Shown piece by piece: positions 62,140 to 64,000 of a stretch of DNA of 64,000 nt. Position 1 is the stretch's first letter, and the number at the start of each line of letters is the position of its first letter. The notes beneath the pieces were generated by a model. It was not told the origin of the DNA. It saw only the letters and a list, made by a program, of their open reading frames with translations, and ran no database searches. Location: assembly GCA_947846985.1 (NCBI GenBank), contig CANTUZ010000008.1, positions 41,062,817-41,126,816 on the forward strand. The letters are read 5' to 3'. The stretch comes from Fratercula arctica (taxonomy: Eukaryota; Chordata; Aves; Charadriiformes; Alcidae). The translations under genes were made by a program, and so were the position numbers.

Positions 62140-62220
62140 AAAGCGCTCTACAGATCGTAGTTAAACTTCTCAGCATGTAAAGTAGAGTTGTTCTTGTTCT
62201 CCGTTTAGCTGAAGGGATTT
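62140..62220 (-). mobile_element. MIR-type SINE 3'-region remnant
   Basis: The plus strand has 'aaagcgctctacagatcgta' then 'gttgttcttgttctccgttt' and 'gctgaaggg'. These correspond to the complement of the MIR 3' half, where 'aaagcgctttac' is followed by 'tattattatccccattttac' and 'gatgaggaaac'. Order and spacing agree; divergence is high. Confidence 0.5.
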
Positions 62221-62542
62221 CCCCAAAAAACTCAGTTCCCACATGAATGAGGAGCAGAGTACCCAGGGCTGTTCCCTTGGGGCTGCCTGGCCGTGCAGCA
62301 CTGGAAGGAATAGCTCTGGCTACACTCTACTCTGCAGCAGAAGGTGGGGCAAAAAATTACCGCATGTTATCTCAAGCACCCCCCTTTCCAACTGTTAAAT
62401 TCCAAAGAAAAAAATATCTTTTTTTTTTTTTTTCCCCGTGAAAAGCATCACCTCAAAAAATTGTGTTTAGTCATAATCTATTTTCTGGCAAAAAAAAAAA
62501 GCAAAAGCTGATTTATGGGGGTTTTTTATCCCTAGGGGAAAA

Positions 62543-62596
62543 GATTCCCCATCTTAACTCAGTCCTTTACAAAGGACCGAGTTAAGGCAGGGAATC
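62543..62596. repeat. Inverted repeat: 26-bp stem with a 2-nt centre
   Basis: The left arm 62543-62568 (gattccccatcttaactcag then tccttt) and right arm 62571-62596 (aaaggaccgagttaaggcag then ggaatc) are complementary at 22 of 26 positions around the two bases ac. Pairing continues weakly outward (aaaa versus ttct, then G-T pairs). The centre is too tight for a typical pre-miRNA loop, although melting the last pairs would make a normal one. No known element is recognised in the arms. Confidence 0.85.
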
Positions 62597-64000
62597 TTCT
62601 TTGCACACCAAAGGACTAACCCATCCAAAACATTAGCAGTGGTGGTATACACACTACCCAACACCTCTGCTCTCTACTAACACAAATACCTTGAGAGCTG
62701 TAACAGTCATCCCTGTGTAATTTCAATAGCATCTGAAGAAAGACGATACAGAGGAAGCGAGGTGGGGAATGCTAATGGTGTAAAGTTTTAAGTGTGGATG
62801 CAAGCGCTTTATTAAATATTGTCTGCCAAATGCTCTAACGCTGGAGGAACTTTGCCAAGCAGGAATTTGGCTGTGTGCACTCCTTTGTCCATTTATCGGG
62901 TTTCTTTAAGTCTTATTCCAGCCCTTGTTTCAGGGTATTCTGGGTGCATAAGTAGGTCTAAGATAGTGATGCCTCTATTAAATATTTATGAAGTAAGGCC
63001 ATTTCTTTAAACCGTTAGGGTTTAAAGGAATTCATACCCTGGGCCCAATCCAGCAAAACACTTAAGCAGAATTTAACTTTTCAGTAAACATGTAGTCCCG
63101 CTACTCCATGCAACGGTTACTCTTCTGCCTGTGCTAAAGATTTTACAGTGTTGTTACAAAGATACTCTGCAAGTCCCAACTTCTTTTTCTGACAATCATG
63201 AATATAAAAATCATTACTTCTTTCTTCATCCATTGACTGTTATTTATATTATCTGATTCCTTCCTTTCAATAGCTACAAACCATAAAATCTCCTTGTTTG
63301 ACTAGATAATGAGCTACCAGCAAAAGATGTATATTTAAAGCATCTTCAAAGAGCCTCAAAGTCAACAGGACCCACAGCTACTCTATACAATTTGCTTGCC
63401 TGTTTACGAAACTGCAAAGCAAAGCAGCGGTTTTATGTGCCTATTCAAGATAAAACCCATGTTGAAAGAGACCAGTCTGATAGCTCGGGTATTTTGAACA
63501 CTGTATATAACAATAACAGTGACTGATATCTTGATTACAATGAAAGGACAGCTCAGAGCTGTCCCTGCTGGGACCGGCTGGCAGAGCCGCTGCCCGCACA
63601 GACAGACTGACACAAGTAGACCACGGGTAACTCTGACAAACCTGAGCCCAGGAAAAAGGAGAGATTATGGAATGAATGTCTCAGCCATGAATAGGTCTCC
63701 TATTAAAATCAACAATAGCTGGGCGAGATGAAATCCAGCTATTTCACTAGAAGGTTGTATCCAACAAGACGCAATTAGGGTGATTTAGCCTTGAGAAGGG
63801 TCCTAGACCCACACATGGCCACGTTCAGTGGGGAGAAGGTACAAATTAGCTGTGTCCACAGGTTTCCTGGGCTCCCCACTCCACCACTAGCAAAGACGGC
63901 ACACGAGTTGGAACAAGGTTTTAGTCTTCCCACTCATCGGCTGCTCCTATTTACCACTGGAGTTAAGGATTGATGCTGAATGTATGAAGTCATTAGTACC
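62597..64000. other. Non-coding stretch to the window end
   Basis: AT-rich sequence with short, unremarkable open frames on both strands and no recognised repeat or splice-supported exon. Confidence 0.5.

Noticed and set aside
1..64000. Endogenous retrovirus, DNA transposon, CRISPR array or bacterial-type operon
   Set aside because: No paired LTRs, primer-binding sites, gag/pol-like frames, transposase motifs, regularly spaced repeats or tightly packed co-directional genes were seen.

Overview
The window looks like a piece of a bird chromosome. The strongest evidence is a set of CR1 LINE 3' ends with the avian-style signature (a 'ttggactagatgatctccag'-type motif, then short tandem copies of an 8-base unit close to ATTCTATG) at about 3284-3472, 37020-37717, 47736-47836 and, inverted, 49445-49503. 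There are also old amniote MIR-type SINE remnants, many A/T homopolymer runs and no sign of prokaryotic gene packing. I cannot name the species. Nothing resembles an operon, a CRISPR array, an rRNA or tRNA gene, or an intact provirus. || Almost all of the 64 kb reads as intronic or intergenic DNA. I find no complete gene. The one segment I regard as a likely protein-coding exon is 31234-31402 on the plus strand: 169 nt, 56 complete in-frame codons, a long pyrimidine tract ending in CAG, and a GAG|gtaatt donor. I do not recognise its protein family. Several shorter stretches flanked by good splice motifs (plus 105-131 and 44222-44333; minus 20542-20637, 36499-36577 and 40954-40989) are listed at low confidence, because pairs of this kind arise by chance in this much sequence. 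|| Layout. 1-3.3 kb: non-coding, with A/T runs and a nested 60-bp/23-bp tandem duplication (2686-2831). 3.3-3.5 kb: CR1 3' end. 6.5-7.3 kb: a decayed antisense LINE reverse-transcriptase segment of the CR1/L3 type. 7.3-31 kb: mostly featureless, with MIR remnants at 10.3 and 18.3 kb, a G-rich quadruplex-type motif at 13.6 kb and a CpG cluster at 26.7 kb. 31.2 kb: the candidate exon. 35.0 kb: MIR remnant. 37.0-37.7 kb: the best-preserved CR1, still open for about 210 codons of the ORF2 C-terminal region. 47.7 and 49.4 kb: short CR1 tails. 49.7 kb: a perfect 20-bp palindrome. 52.4-53.1 kb: a 42-nt pure pyrimidine tract and a 40-bp tandem duplication. 57.6 kb: an AT-rich block with homeodomain-type core motifs. 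60.8-62.6 kb: two MIR remnants, a four-run G-quadruplex motif and a 26-bp-stem inverted repeat with a 2-nt centre. || How the parts work together: there is no pathway or gene cluster to describe. The simplest reading is a large avian intron or gene-poor interval carrying at most a few exons, with retroposon debris of at least two ages: avian CR1 over much older CR1/L3-like and MIR copies. I found no convincing new biological system. The items most worth checking are the 31.2 kb exon, the 62.5 kb hairpin and the 49.7 kb palindrome.
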